Shown piece after piece: positions 1 to 7,981 of a stretch of 64,000 nt of DNA. The notes under the pieces are model-generated. The model was not told the DNA's origin and searched no databases. It saw only the letters and a program-made list of their open reading frames with translations. The first letter of the stretch is position 1. Every line of letters starts with the position of its first letter. This DNA comes from an uncultured Lachnospiraceae bacterium (lineage in GTDB: Bacteria > Bacillota > Clostridia > Lachnospirales > Lachnospiraceae): assembly GCA_910576815.1 (NCBI GenBank), contig CAJTKA010000013.1, forward strand, positions 15,678-79,677, written 5' to 3'. Both the position numbers and the translations under genes were made by a program.

Positions 1-1
1 A

Positions 2-247
2 ATAAAAAGCGTCTATCTAATTACGCGATATCTGCCGATTGCACGCAGGGAAATAATCATCTATGCGCTGGGTAAATTGTTAAAACGCTGCCTGCAGCTT
101 ACAGGAATTTCCCTCGGATGCCAGATCGTGTTTTCGCTTTTGTTTCTGCATACGGTTGCGCCCGGTAATCTGTTGATGCCGCTTCTTTTCTGCTTTCTTT
201 TCCCGATGGTTATTTTGGGGAGTACTTTTTTATGGCGGCAGAATTGA
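2..247 (+). CDS. C-terminal end of an unidentified membrane protein (partial)
   Basis: An open frame enters from the left edge of the window and stops with TGA at 245-247, giving about 81 residues. It has a basic segment (LLKRCLQLTG) followed by two hydrophobic stretches separated by a short polar turn (around HTVAPGN), which looks like the last membrane helices of an integral membrane protein. It ends with a charged WRQN tail. No family is recognisable from this fragment. It converges on the AIM24-like gene, whose stop lies 52 bases away. The opposite-strand open frame over the same bases has a composition unlike a protein and is taken as a shadow. Confidence 0.5.
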   Translation: MKSVYLITRYLPIARREIIIYALGKLLKRCLQLTGISLGCQIVFSLLFLHTVAPGNLLMPLLFCFLFPMVILGSTFLWRQN

Positions 248-298
248 TATACTGCCGCCCTTACTGATAAAAGAAAACGACATGATTCCAAGTCATTC

Positions 299-979
299 CT
301 ACCTCGACGGCATCAACCCAATGATCCGCCCCGCAAACTCATTAAAGTTCTGCGTCTGCAAGATCACCTTTCCCGGCCCGGTCAGCTTTGTTAAAAACAG
401 CCCCTCGCCGCCCAGAAAGATATTTTTCAGTCCCTTCACGGTCTCGATCTCATAATTAACGGTCCGTTCGAACGCCACCACGTTGCCGGTATCGACTTTG
501 ATCACCTCACCGGGCGCCAGATCTTTCTCCACCTTATTGCCGTCGATTTCCAGAAATACCATGCCGCTTCCGCTGATATCCTGCAGGATAAATCCTTCTC
601 CGCCAAACAGCCCGGCGGAAAGCTTCTTGGTAAAAGTAATGTTCAGGTTTACCGTCTCCTGCGCGCAGAGAAATGCGCCTTTCTGACAAATCAGGCCGCC
701 ATTTGCACCAACGTCAACAGGTAGTACTTCTCCTGCCACGGTAGAGGCAAAAGCCACCATACTGCCGGGCCGCTCTGCCCTGTAAGTCGCCATAAAAAGC
801 GATTCTCCCGAAAACATACGGCCGATGCTCTTTCCCAGACCGCCCTTCATGTTGGAATCCATCGTGATTCCGTCTGACATCCACGCCATACTGCCCGACT
901 GGGTATACATGCTCTCTCCCGACACGTCGAATAAAACCTCCACCGCCGGCATGGTGTCTCCAATGATTCTGTACTGCAT
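299..979 (-). CDS. AIM24 / TIGR00266 family protein
   Basis: This is a beta-rich soluble protein of about 226 residues. It has the repeating glycine-rich pattern of the AIM24/TIGR00266 family: GGLGKSIGRMFSGES near residue 50, FGGEGFILQDISGSG in the middle and LGGEGLFLTKLTGPGKV near the C-terminus. Members are widespread in Firmicutes and actinobacteria and their biochemical role is not established. The start is set at 979 because AAGGAGG lies 8 bases before this ATG, whereas an ATG two codons upstream is only 2 bases from it. There are no signal peptide or membrane segments. It is a stand-alone gene, convergent with the partial gene on its left. Confidence 0.85.
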   Translation of the reverse strand: MQYRIIGDTMPAVEVLFDVSGESMYTQSGSMAWMSDGITMDSNMKGGLGKSIGRMFSGESLFMATYRAERPGSMVAFASTVAGEVLPVDVGANGGLICQKGAFLCAQETVNLNITFTKKLSAGLFGGEGFILQDISGSGMVFLEIDGNKVEKDLAPGEVIKVDTGNVVAFERTVNYEIETVKGLKNIFLGGEGLFLTKLTGPGKVILQTQNFNEFAGRIIGLMPSR

Positions 980-1070
980 TTTCATCTCCTCCTTCTAGTT
1001 CTTATGTTTCTTTCCTACCAATCAAGCGCTCTCTCTTTGCCGCAATGATCCTCATCCACTCTGTACAACA

Positions 1071-1472
1071 TCAAAAAGCAATCCGCTCCGGCTCATGGGT
1101 AAACGCACTGATCACAGCCTCCGCATTCTGAAAATAAAACACCTGTGTATTCCCATCGTCAGCCGCATACATATTTTGCAAGGACGGGTATGCATCCAGT
1201 AGGGACTGTCTGGCTTCCCTGCGGTCATCCTCGATCAACTCTCCCGTAATGCGAATCCACTCCCCGCCTTTGAAAGCGCAGATTTCCGCCTTGGGATTCG
1301 CCAAAAGCTGCTTGGAAACATTCTTTACCTTTCCCGTCTGAATATATAATTTTTCCTCAAAAATATGGGCTGTGCCAAAAGGTCGGACTCGCGGCTGATT
1401 GCCCTCCACCGTCGCCAGATAATACGTCTGCGCTTCCTTTAAAAACTGCATTACTCTTTCGATTCCATCCAT
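1071..1472 (-). CDS. Pyridoxamine 5'-phosphate oxidase-like FMN-binding protein
   Basis: The product is about 133 residues with the split-barrel flavin-binding fold of small PNPOx-like proteins. Family features are an N-terminal helix, then YYLATVEGNQPRVRPFG (strand with the phosphate-contacting Arg region), then LYIQTGKVKNVSKQL and a WIRITGEL strand. Such proteins often act as flavin reductases or bind FMN/F420, and the substrate cannot be read from sequence. The start at 1472 is chosen because AGGAGG precedes it; upstream in-frame codons encode a non-family leader. A separate sigma-A-like promoter lies just upstream (1507-1535), so it is probably monocistronic. Confidence 0.85.
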   Translation of the reverse strand: MDGIERVMQFLKEAQTYYLATVEGNQPRVRPFGTAHIFEEKLYIQTGKVKNVSKQLLANPKAEICAFKGGEWIRITGELIEDDRREARQSLLDAYPSLQNMYAADDGNTQVFYFQNAEAVISAFTHEPERIAF

Positions 1473-1877
1473 ATCCTTTCCTCCTTTTAGCCTCCTGCAA
1501 AGCAATACAATATATTCTTATCACATAACTCACAATATTAAAATCATCACTATTTCATTATAAATCAACAATGAAAATATCGCAACAATCCCGAATTATC
1601 AAATCAATGTACAAGCCGCACAATACCACACCTTGTATGTTTCGCCAAAATCAGACGCTTCTCCTTCAAGATATGGATTTCAAAAGGTCATGTTCGATAT
1701 TCCGTATATTATTTTTCTACAACCGTTCTCTTTGAAATCCTTTGCAAATTTCTGATTCCTGTGCTATATCTGTTTTAAGAAATCTATCACTCCATTTTGA
1801 ATCATTATACTCATTTGAATTCTGCAATTCTTCGGAGATACGCTCCGTCATAATTATCTGAGAAAGGAAACATATCT
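1473..1877. other. Gene-free stretch with divergent promoters
   Basis: These 405 bases separate the minus-strand PNPOx-like gene from the plus-strand Rpn-like gene. They are AT-rich and hold the minus-strand promoter at 1507-1535. On the plus strand, TTGCAA at 1742-1747 is followed after 17 bases by TATATC at 1765-1770, a plausible promoter for the gene at 1878 with a leader of about 100 bases. I see no open frame, tRNA or strong hairpin in the remainder. Confidence 0.5.
1507..1535 (-). promoter_or_regulatory. Sigma-A-type promoter of the PNPOx-like gene
   Basis: On the minus strand TTGTGA is followed after 17 bases by TATTGT, about 35 bases ahead of the start codon at 1472. Spacing and position fit a housekeeping promoter. 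This is sequence inspection only. Confidence 0.5.
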
Positions 1878-2834
1878 ATGAAGCAGCCTCTTAAATGTTC
1901 CAAGCTCCACGATGCCTATGGCAAGATTCCTTACAGTATGACAAACGACTATATGTTCCGGGCTGTCTTACAGTCAAGCAACAAAGTCCTGCGCGGGCTG
2001 ATTTGCTCCCTCCTGCATCTCTCTGAACAAAAGGTAATCTCTGTTGAAATCACGAATCCTGTGATACTGGGAGAATCAGTAACAGAGAAAGAATTTCGTC
2101 TGGACATCAATGTGATCCTGAACAACCATACACTGATCAATCTGGAGATGCAGATTGCCAATAAGCTCAACTGGCGGGAGCGGTCAATCATGTATCTGTG
2201 CCGCCCTTTTGACAAACTGAACCGTGGGCAGGACTATTTGGATGCAAAACCTGCCATACATATTGGTTTTTTGGACTATACCCTGTTTCAGGAACGGCCC
2301 GAATTTTACGTTTCCTATAAACTGATAAACGTTAAAAATCATCAAAAATATAGTGACAGTCTCACCTTAAATGTGGTAGACTTATCTCAGATACACCTGG
2401 CGACCGATGAAGATAAAAAATATCATATTCACGAGTGGGCAATGCTCTTTAAGGCCACTACCTGGGAGGAAATCAAGATGCTGGCATCCAAGGATGAATA
2501 TTTACAGGAAGCTTCTGAAACCATTTTCCGCATGAATGCAGACGAATTAGTGCGCAAGCGCTGCCTTGATCGCGAGGAATATTATCAGGATCTGCGCAGC
2601 TATGAACGAAAAATTGAACAGGATCGAATCGAGCATGAACAGGACCTGCGCAACTATGAACGAAAGATTGAGCAGGATCGGATCGAACATGAACAGGACC
2701 TGCGTAATTATGAGCAAAAGATTACGCACGAGCGCATGGAACACGCGCAGGATCTTGCCGAAAAGGATGCCCTGATCAGACAGTTGCTTGCGGAGAACGA
2801 AGCACTGAGAAAACAAGCAGCAAAATCCCCCTAA
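1878..2834 (+). CDS. Rpn-family PD-(D/E)XK nuclease / transposase-like protein with coiled-coil tail
   Basis: This 318-residue protein resembles the Rpn (recombination-promoting nuclease) / PD-(D/E)XK 'transposase' families common in Clostridia. The N-terminal half has TNDYMFRAVL, then a candidate active-site Asp in FRLDINVIL and Glu/Gln in NLEMQIA, followed by the family block on RPFDKLNRGQDY. These proteins are DNA endonucleases linked to recombination or phage defence, not true transposases. Residues from about 225 form a charged coiled coil made largely of an 18-residue repeat (see 2592-2753). AAAGGA precedes the start. The last four bases overlap the convergent hemZ gene. I see no terminal inverted repeats. 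Confidence 0.8.
   Translation: MKQPLKCSKLHDAYGKIPYSMTNDYMFRAVLQSSNKVLRGLICSLLHLSEQKVISVEITNPVILGESVTEKEFRLDINVILNNHTLINLEMQIANKLNWRERSIMYLCRPFDKLNRGQDYLDAKPAIHIGFLDYTLFQERPEFYVSYKLINVKNHQKYSDSLTLNVVDLSQIHLATDEDKKYHIHEWAMLFKATTWEEIKMLASKDEYLQEASETIFRMNADELVRKRCLDREEYYQDLRSYERKIEQDRIEHEQDLRNYERKIEQDRIEHEQDLRNYEQKITHERMEHAQDLAEKDALIRQLLAENEALRKQAAKSP
2592..2753 (+). repeat. Three tandem 54-bp repeats inside the Rpn-like gene
   Basis: Units begin at 2592, 2646 and 2700. Each starts CTGCG(C/T) and encodes an 18-residue coiled-coil unit of the form LR-YERKIEQDRIEHEQD. Units 1 and 2 are nearly identical in DNA, while unit 3 is diverged. The length is in frame, so copy-number change would lengthen or shorten the coiled coil by two and a half turns of the heptad without a frameshift. 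Confidence 0.9.
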
Positions 2835-4279
2835 AAAAGCTGCCGTTTCCTCTCGATCATCTCGTCGATCCTTTCGATATACTGTGCCACATCCTTTACA
2901 TTTTCACAGCGCTCGATCCTGTCGTCTGAGAAAACACCTTTGGTGATAGAGCCTGCGCCGAGGGCAGCAATGGTCTGTTTCTCCTCGTTGATCAAAATGT
3001 TGTAGATGCCGTACTTGCCCTGTCTGGAATAGCCCACATTCTCAAAATTACCGGACATATTTTTCTGGCGGTAAAGATAGTAGGGCACCATCTCCATATC
3101 CGCCGCGCCGCGCGCCGCGATCTCCATGATCTCCTCCGTGTTATTGTAGGCGGTGGCGCCGTTCTCCTCGATCCATTTTCCCAGCTTGGATGCCCGCTTT
3201 ACTGCCAGGGAATGCACCGTCAAAGCATCCGGCGAAAGCGCCTTGATCGCCTCGATGGTATGCGCCACATCCGCCGCCGTCTCCCCCGGCAGCCCCAGAA
3301 TAATGTCCATATTGATATTGGTAAAACCGACTTTTCTTGCCAGCTGAAAGGCCTCCTCCACCTGCTCCACAGTATGCCGCCTGCCGATCATGTCAAGGGT
3401 CTCCTGCTTCATGGTTTGGGGATTGACGGAAATCCTTGTCACACCGTTTTCCAGAAGCACCCGCAGTTTCTCCTCCGTGATGCTGTCAGCCCTTCCCGCT
3501 TCCACCGTAAATTCCTGCACATGGCTAAAATCAAACGTGCTTTTCAGCTTTGTTAACAACCGCGCCAGTTCCTCTGCTGACAAAGAAGTCGGTGTACCAC
3601 CGCCAATATAGACTGTGTCCAGTATCTTATCCTGAAACAGCTTTGCCGTCGCATCGATTTCTTTCTCCAGCGCTGCCAGATACTCTCCTACCCGCTTTTT
3701 CCATGCGCCGATTGGATAAGACGTAAAAGAGCAATACAAACAGGTCGTCGGACAAAAAGGGATTCCCAGATAAAGGCTGTAGCCGTCCTCATAATGCAGG
3801 GTACTTAAAATCTCCTGCTCTCTTTTGGCAATGTCCAGCGCCAGCGCGGTCTTTTCCGCACTCACCAAATGCGTTGTTCTCAGATAATCGGCGGTCTCCG
3901 CCTCACTCTTTCCCTGTTCCATCATGGTCATGGCGATTTTTGTCGGCCTGATACCCGTCAGATTTCCCCAGGGCAGGGTCGTACCCGTCTCTTCGCAGAG
4001 AGACTGATAGAAAAAGCGCTTGAACGCATTTTTATATTCCGGGGTGCCTGCCGGCTCCTGCGGATGCCAAGTGTAAATATGTAAAACGGGAAGCATTTTC
4101 AGCGTCACTTCCTCCTCGCCGAAAAACAGCTCCATAACCTGCTCGCCTTCCAGAATCCTTCTGTCCCTCACTTCCGAGTCCGGCGCCAGCATCCGCGGCT
4201 CCCACTCCGGGTAAAAAGATTTCAATATCGCCTGGATATCATATTCAAACTGCGTCCTATTGCTCTTTATCACCTGCAT
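2831..4279 (-). CDS. hemZ: Oxygen-independent coproporphyrinogen III oxidase-like radical SAM enzyme HemZ
   Basis: The product has 482 residues, the usual HemZ length. After an N-terminal domain of about 165 residues comes the radical SAM core with C176, C180 and C183 in CPTTCLYC. GGGTPTSLS, SVNPQTM and NMDIILGLPGET follow, as in the HemN family. HemZ is annotated as coproporphyrinogen dehydrogenase (decarboxylation of two propionates using SAM), although HemN-family members such as HemW are heme chaperones and activity was not shown for all HemZ proteins. No other heme genes are nearby. The start at 4279 is preceded by GAGG. It overlaps the convergent Rpn-like gene by four bases, so the two transcripts would be antisense at their ends. 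Confidence 0.88.
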   Translation of the reverse strand: MQVIKSNRTQFEYDIQAILKSFYPEWEPRMLAPDSEVRDRRILEGEQVMELFFGEEEVTLKMLPVLHIYTWHPQEPAGTPEYKNAFKRFFYQSLCEETGTTLPWGNLTGIRPTKIAMTMMEQGKSEAETADYLRTTHLVSAEKTALALDIAKREQEILSTLHYEDGYSLYLGIPFCPTTCLYCSFTSYPIGAWKKRVGEYLAALEKEIDATAKLFQDKILDTVYIGGGTPTSLSAEELARLLTKLKSTFDFSHVQEFTVEAGRADSITEEKLRVLLENGVTRISVNPQTMKQETLDMIGRRHTVEQVEEAFQLARKVGFTNINMDIILGLPGETAADVAHTIEAIKALSPDALTVHSLAVKRASKLGKWIEENGATAYNNTEEIMEIAARGAADMEMVPYYLYRQKNMSGNFENVGYSRQGKYGIYNILINEEKQTIAALGAGSITKGVFSDDRIERCENVKDVAQYIERIDEMIERKRQLF

Positions 4280-4391
4280 GATTCATTCCTCTGAAAAATT
4301 CTGACTCAAAACGCACTACCACTTCTCCCAGCGGCACCTCTTTCACTCTTACAGCTTATCATTTTTACCTCGAAAAGTACAGCCTGCCGCC

Positions 4392-5123
4392 TTACCTGTC
4401 CCGCGGCATCCCCATCTTTTCCCGCACTCCCGCCGCGTCAATGCCAGGATGAGTCAAATAGAGACGGCAGATCTGCTCCGTCATTTCCTTAGATATTTTA
4501 TATTTTTCGGCAATATCAGAGACACCTTTCCCTTTATCAATATCCCACAGGATCAGGCGCAATTTGTCCTCGGAAAATACCGTTTCCGCCGGTTCCTTTA
4601 CGTCGACTCCCTCTCCTTTTTCAAACGCCGCCTGCCCGCCTTTCTGATCCGCGGACAGCTTCGTATCCTGCACGATATCTTTTCTAATGACCCGAACTTC
4701 TCCCGTCTCCTCTTCCACTTCCAGCACCGCCATGGTCACCGGCTGAGAGAACCGCCTCGGTCCGCAGCTTCCGGGATTTAAGAAAAGACAATTTCCCTCC
4801 CTGCGCTCCTCGTACTTATGCGAATGCCCATACACCGCCAGGTCATACTGCCCCATCTCTTTCGGCATCTGCTTCTTATTATGTACCATGAAAACCCGCA
4901 GGCCGCAGATTTCCTCCGACAGCGTTTCGGGGAGGCTCTGCGCCCACTCCTTATCCGCATTCCCGCGGACGATGTGAAGCGGCGCGATCTCCTTAAGACT
5001 CTCCATCACCTTCAGGGTATTGATATCCCCCGCATGTAAGATCACATCGCACCCCCGCAGGATTTCTATAACCTCATCTCTCAACTTTCCATGCGTATCC
5101 GACAGCACGCCGATTCGCTTCAT
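4392..5123 (-). CDS. YfcE/MJ0936-type metallophosphoesterase with extra C-terminal helical domain
   Basis: The start at 5123 (MKRIGVLSDTHG) is preceded by GAGAGGAG. The N-terminal 160 residues are a compact calcineurin-like phosphodiesterase: DTHG, HAGDIN, RGNAD, VHNKK and YGHSHKYE with NPGSC provide the dinuclear metal ligands. Family members hydrolyse simple phosphodiesters; the natural substrate is unknown. Residues from about 180 to 243 are an addition not seen in the minimal family. It has a charged linker, then KLRLILWDIDKGKGVSDIAE and a second helix set containing YKISKEMTEQICRLY, resembling a small helix-turn-helix. It lies directly downstream of enolase, separated by a terminator hairpin. 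Confidence 0.82.
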   Translation of the reverse strand: MKRIGVLSDTHGKLRDEVIEILRGCDVILHAGDINTLKVMESLKEIAPLHIVRGNADKEWAQSLPETLSEEICGLRVFMVHNKKQMPKEMGQYDLAVYGHSHKYEERREGNCLFLNPGSCGPRRFSQPVTMAVLEVEEETGEVRVIRKDIVQDTKLSADQKGGQAAFEKGEGVDVKEPAETVFSEDKLRLILWDIDKGKGVSDIAEKYKISKEMTEQICRLYLTHPGIDAAGVREKMGMPRDR

Positions 5124-5140
5124 ACTCTGCTCCTCTCTCA

Positions 5141-5180
5141 AAATAACAGGCGCCTCCGCCTCTAAGAAGCGCCTGTTTTT
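5141..5180 (-). terminator. Hairpin between eno and the phosphoesterase gene
   Basis: AACAGGCGC at 5145-5153 pairs perfectly with GCGCCTGTT at 5169-5177. On the minus strand it is followed by ATTTTG, a weak U-tract, directly after the enolase stop at 5188. On the plus strand it is followed by five T. It likely ends eno transcripts, perhaps partially, since the next gene starts only 18 bases later. Confidence 0.6.
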
Positions 5181-5187
5181 ATACTCT

Positions 5188-6585
5188 TTATATTTTATTA
5201 AACGGCTCCTTATAACACGCCACACTCCCAAGTTCTTCCTCAATCCTAAGGAGCTGGTTGTACTTCGCCACCCTGTCGCTCCTGCACGGTGCGCCCGTCT
5301 TGATCTGCCCGGCGTTCACCGCCACCGCCAAATCTGCGATAAAGGTATCTTCCGTCTCACCGGAACGGTGGGAAATCACCGCCTTATAACCGTTTTTCTG
5401 CGCCATCTCGATGGCGTCCATCGCCTCGCTGACCGTACCGATCTGATTGACTTTCACCAAGATTGCATTTGCCACCTGCAGCTTGATGCCCGCGTCCAGA
5501 CGCTTGGTATTGGTGACAAACAGATCGTCGCCCACAAGCTGGATTTTCTGACCCAGTTTTTTTGTCATCATCTGCCAGCCGTCCCAATCGTCCTCCGCCA
5601 GCCCGTCCTCAATCGAGATAATAGGATAACGCTGCACCAGTTCCTCATAATAAGCTACCATCTCCTCGGTGCTCCTCGTAATCTCGGGAATCTCCCCGCA
5701 GTCCGGCGTCTGGCAGCCTGCCTCATAGCACGACGACACAAAAGAACCTTCCGTCTCCGACCTGTGCTGCTTTAACTCCGTCTCACCCGGGAAATGGTAG
5801 ACCCCGTCTGCCTCATTATAAAGCTCGGAAGCCGCCACGTCCAGCGCAATCTTGATATCCTGCCCTGGTGTGTAGCCCGCTGCCTTGATGGACTCCACGA
5901 TCAGGTCAAGCACCGCAAACGCGTCGGGAAGTGACGGTGCAAAACCGCCCTCGTCACCGACACCCGTGGAAAGCCCTCTGTCATTGCAGATTTTCTTTAA
6001 GTTGTGGTAGATTTCCGCACAGATGCGCAGCCCGTCCGCAAAGCTTTCCGCCTGCACGGGCATAATCATAAACTCCTGAAAATCCACGGTATTGTCGGCG
6101 TGTTTGCCGCCGTTTAAAATGTTCATCATCGGCACCGGCAAAAGTCTGGTATACGCACCGCCCAGATAACGATACAGGGGAATGCCCAACGCCGCCGCTC
6201 CCGCCCTGGCACAGGCCATGGAGACGCCAAGCGTGGCATTGGCTCCCAGATTGCTCTTGTTGTCCGTTCCATCCTGTTCGATCAATACCCTGTCAACCAG
6301 TCCCTGATCAAAAGCGTCCATACCAAGAAGCGCCTCCCTGATCTTCGTATTCACATTATTGACCGCCTTGGTCGTTCCCAGACCAAAGTACACTGTCTCC
6401 CCGTCGCGAAGCTCCACCGCCTCAAACCGTCCGGTGCTGGCACCGCTGGGCACAGCCGCCCTGCCTTTGTACTGACAGCCGCCCACTTCCTTCTCCACAG
6501 TCACCTCCGCCTCCACGGTGGGATTACCGCGGGAATCCAATATTTGCCTTGCATGTACATCCACGATCCGTAATTTATTTGCCAT
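5188..6585 (-). CDS. eno: Enolase with an internal insertion
   Basis: Phosphopyruvate hydratase converts 2-phosphoglycerate to phosphoenolpyruvate in glycolysis. The protein is 465 residues, about 35 longer than typical bacterial enolases. Conserved parts are intact: SGASTG loop, NGGKHADN, VGDEGGFAP, IEDGLAEDDW, GDDLFVTN, ISHRSGETED and the C-terminal SDRVAKYNQLLRIEEELG. The extra length lies near residues 268-303, between VYHFPGE and RSTEEM, and holds three cysteines (C286, C291, C296) spaced C-x4-C-x4-C. The start at 6585 is fixed by GGAGG 7 bases upstream. That Shine-Dalgarno lies in the 3' arm of a strong hairpin (6592-6633). Another glycolytic gene, gpmI, lies 9 kb away rather than adjacent. 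Confidence 0.95.
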   Translation of the reverse strand: MANKLRIVDVHARQILDSRGNPTVEAEVTVEKEVGGCQYKGRAAVPSGASTGRFEAVELRDGETVYFGLGTTKAVNNVNTKIREALLGMDAFDQGLVDRVLIEQDGTDNKSNLGANATLGVSMACARAGAAALGIPLYRYLGGAYTRLLPVPMMNILNGGKHADNTVDFQEFMIMPVQAESFADGLRICAEIYHNLKKICNDRGLSTGVGDEGGFAPSLPDAFAVLDLIVESIKAAGYTPGQDIKIALDVAASELYNEADGVYHFPGETELKQHRSETEGSFVSSCYEAGCQTPDCGEIPEITRSTEEMVAYYEELVQRYPIISIEDGLAEDDWDGWQMMTKKLGQKIQLVGDDLFVTNTKRLDAGIKLQVANAILVKVNQIGTVSEAMDAIEMAQKNGYKAVISHRSGETEDTFIADLAVAVNAGQIKTGAPCRSDRVAKYNQLLRIEEELGSVACYKEPFNKI

Positions 6586-6591
6586 AAAAAA

Positions 6592-6633
6592 CCTCCTCTG
6601 CGCACTTTTTGAATATAGTATGCGCAAAGGAGG
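6592..6633 (-). promoter_or_regulatory. Terminator-like hairpin that contains the enolase ribosome binding site
   Basis: On the minus strand the arm at 6621-6633 pairs with the arm at 6592-6604 over 13 positions with one G-U pair, followed at once by six T (6591-6586) and the eno ATG at 6585. It has the form of an intrinsic terminator for the upstream secreted-protein gene (stop at 6657). Its 3' arm is also the enolase Shine-Dalgarno GGAGG. It could terminate, attenuate, or mask translation. Confidence 0.65.
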
Positions 6634-6656
6634 CTTTATTCATGTATTTCATTTAT

Positions 6657-7748
6657 TTACTTTATCGCCGTAATCGTGAGAGCGTGCATATACGCGTCGT
6701 CCCCTCTGGAACAGGTCACGGAAATCTTTTTCCCTTTCACTAAAACCTTACAGCCGACGGGCGCGGAAACCTTGTCCATCTTTAACTCCATCTCGCCCGC
6801 GGAAGTATCCAAAACCAGCACATTTTCCGTAGATTTTCCATTGACTGTACCGGTTACTGTTGCCTGTGAGGAAGTGTCCACCGTCGCCGATGAACTGTCC
6901 TTCACGCCTGTGATCACACTGGCATGGAGATTGTTGTCAGAACCCCTGAAATAGGTAACCATCAGCTTATTTTCCGCTGTCAGCACCATGCCGTTGGAAG
7001 TATCCGTACTGTCATCGATCTTAAAGGTAAAGTCTCCCTCTGAGGTAGCCAGATTCAAAATCGTTTCATTCGTACTCTCCCTGACCGTTCCCGATACGGT
7101 CCTGGTCTCTCCCGTCACATTGACCACCGGTGCCTGCTCGTAGGTCTGAGCGGCCGCATCTGTCAGCGGTGCCGTTGCAGCAGGAGCAGTCCCCACATCC
7201 GCGATGCTGAGGGCGTGCATATAGGCATCTTCCCCTCTCGCACATCTGACCACATATTTTCCGGACACCACCAAAACAGAGCAGCTGCTAAAGTCCGTAT
7301 CCCGATCCAGCTTGATTTCCATCTCACCCTGTGCCGTATCCAAATAGAGGACATTTTCCGTTGTCTTTTTATTAACGGTCCCAATTACGTTAGAAACCTT
7401 TGTGGTATCCAATGCAACGCTGGGATTTTCCCCGCTCTCCGAAATGGTGACTGCGTGGAGATAACCGTCGTTTCCATTCGCCACCGACACGCTGATCTTC
7501 TTGTCCGGCAAGAGCATTTTACAGCTGCCGGTATTGGTATCCCCGTCAATTTTTATTTCCATTTTTCCGCTTTCCGTATTCAAATATAAGAGCTTAGCGG
7601 TGGTTCCCTCCATCACCTTGCCCTGCACCGTGGCAATGACCTCCGCTGCCTGCACATCCATCTTCGGCGCCGACATCGGTAAAAGCAGAAGACCGCAGGC
7701 CGCCAAAACTGTTAAACCTACCCTTATCAATCTTTTGTATTTTTTCAT
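6657..7748 (-). CDS. Secreted protein of four ~75-residue beta repeats
   Basis: The product has 363 residues from the ATG at 7748, chosen because GGAGG lies 7 bases upstream. A signal peptide is clear: KKYKR, a hydrophobic core VGLTVLAACGLLLLP, and an AxA-like site near VQAAEV. The rest is four homologous units, each of the pattern TVxGTVxxxTxENxLxLDTxxGEMEIKxDxDT followed by a CxxLxxxKxxxVxxxRGxDxYMHAxxI block. Units begin near residues 37, 117, 217 and 290. No enzyme motif is seen, so the repeats may bind ligand or wall polymer. It lacks a sorting motif. The family is not recognised. Confidence 0.7.
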   Translation of the reverse strand: MKKYKRLIRVGLTVLAACGLLLLPMSAPKMDVQAAEVIATVQGKVMEGTTAKLLYLNTESGKMEIKIDGDTNTGSCKMLLPDKKISVSVANGNDGYLHAVTISESGENPSVALDTTKVSNVIGTVNKKTTENVLYLDTAQGEMEIKLDRDTDFSSCSVLVVSGKYVVRCARGEDAYMHALSIADVGTAPAATAPLTDAAAQTYEQAPVVNVTGETRTVSGTVRESTNETILNLATSEGDFTFKIDDSTDTSNGMVLTAENKLMVTYFRGSDNNLHASVITGVKDSSSATVDTSSQATVTGTVNGKSTENVLVLDTSAGEMELKMDKVSAPVGCKVLVKGKKISVTCSRGDDAYMHALTITAIK

Positions 7749-7806
7749 ATGCACTCCTCCATCCTATGTAGCAATAGATTACCATAATAAGTACTTATGT
7801 AAATCT

Positions 7807-7834
7807 ATTATATCATTTGACTGCAAAAAAGCAA
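7807..7834 (-). promoter_or_regulatory. Promoter of the secreted repeat protein
   Basis: On the minus strand TTGCTT is followed after 16 bases by a perfect TATAAT (7812-7807), about 60 bases before the start at 7748. The -35 element overlaps the U-tract of the terminator that closes the ABC operon. Confidence 0.6.
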
Positions 7835-7853
7835 GCGCTTTTTCAGCGCCTGC
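7824..7853 (-). terminator. Intrinsic terminator of the ABC operon
   Basis: The minus strand reads GCAGGCGCT-gaaaa-AGCGCTTGC followed by six T. It lies about 130 bases after the stop of the FtsX-type permease gene at 7982 and just before the next promoter. Confidence 0.75.
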
Positions 7854-7981
7854 CCCTATTCTAAGTACTTGCGAAACTCAACTCTGCGTTATATTAATTG
7901 TCCAAATAGTATAATCATAAGCAGACCCTTGAAGGACGTTGGTACTTGGCAAGGTTCTTTCGCGCCTATTTGCTTGTATTG

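Noticed and set aside
61..291. 76-residue minus-strand open frame
   Set aside because: It opposes a plus-strand membrane-protein frame with better composition and has no ribosome binding site.
2592..2753. Repeats considered as a CRISPR array
   Set aside because: They are contiguous, in frame and without spacers, and encode a coiled coil.
1878..2834. Insertion sequence call based on 'transposase' naming of the PD-(D/E)XK family
   Set aside because: No terminal inverted repeats or target duplications are visible; Rpn proteins are nucleases, not IS transposases.
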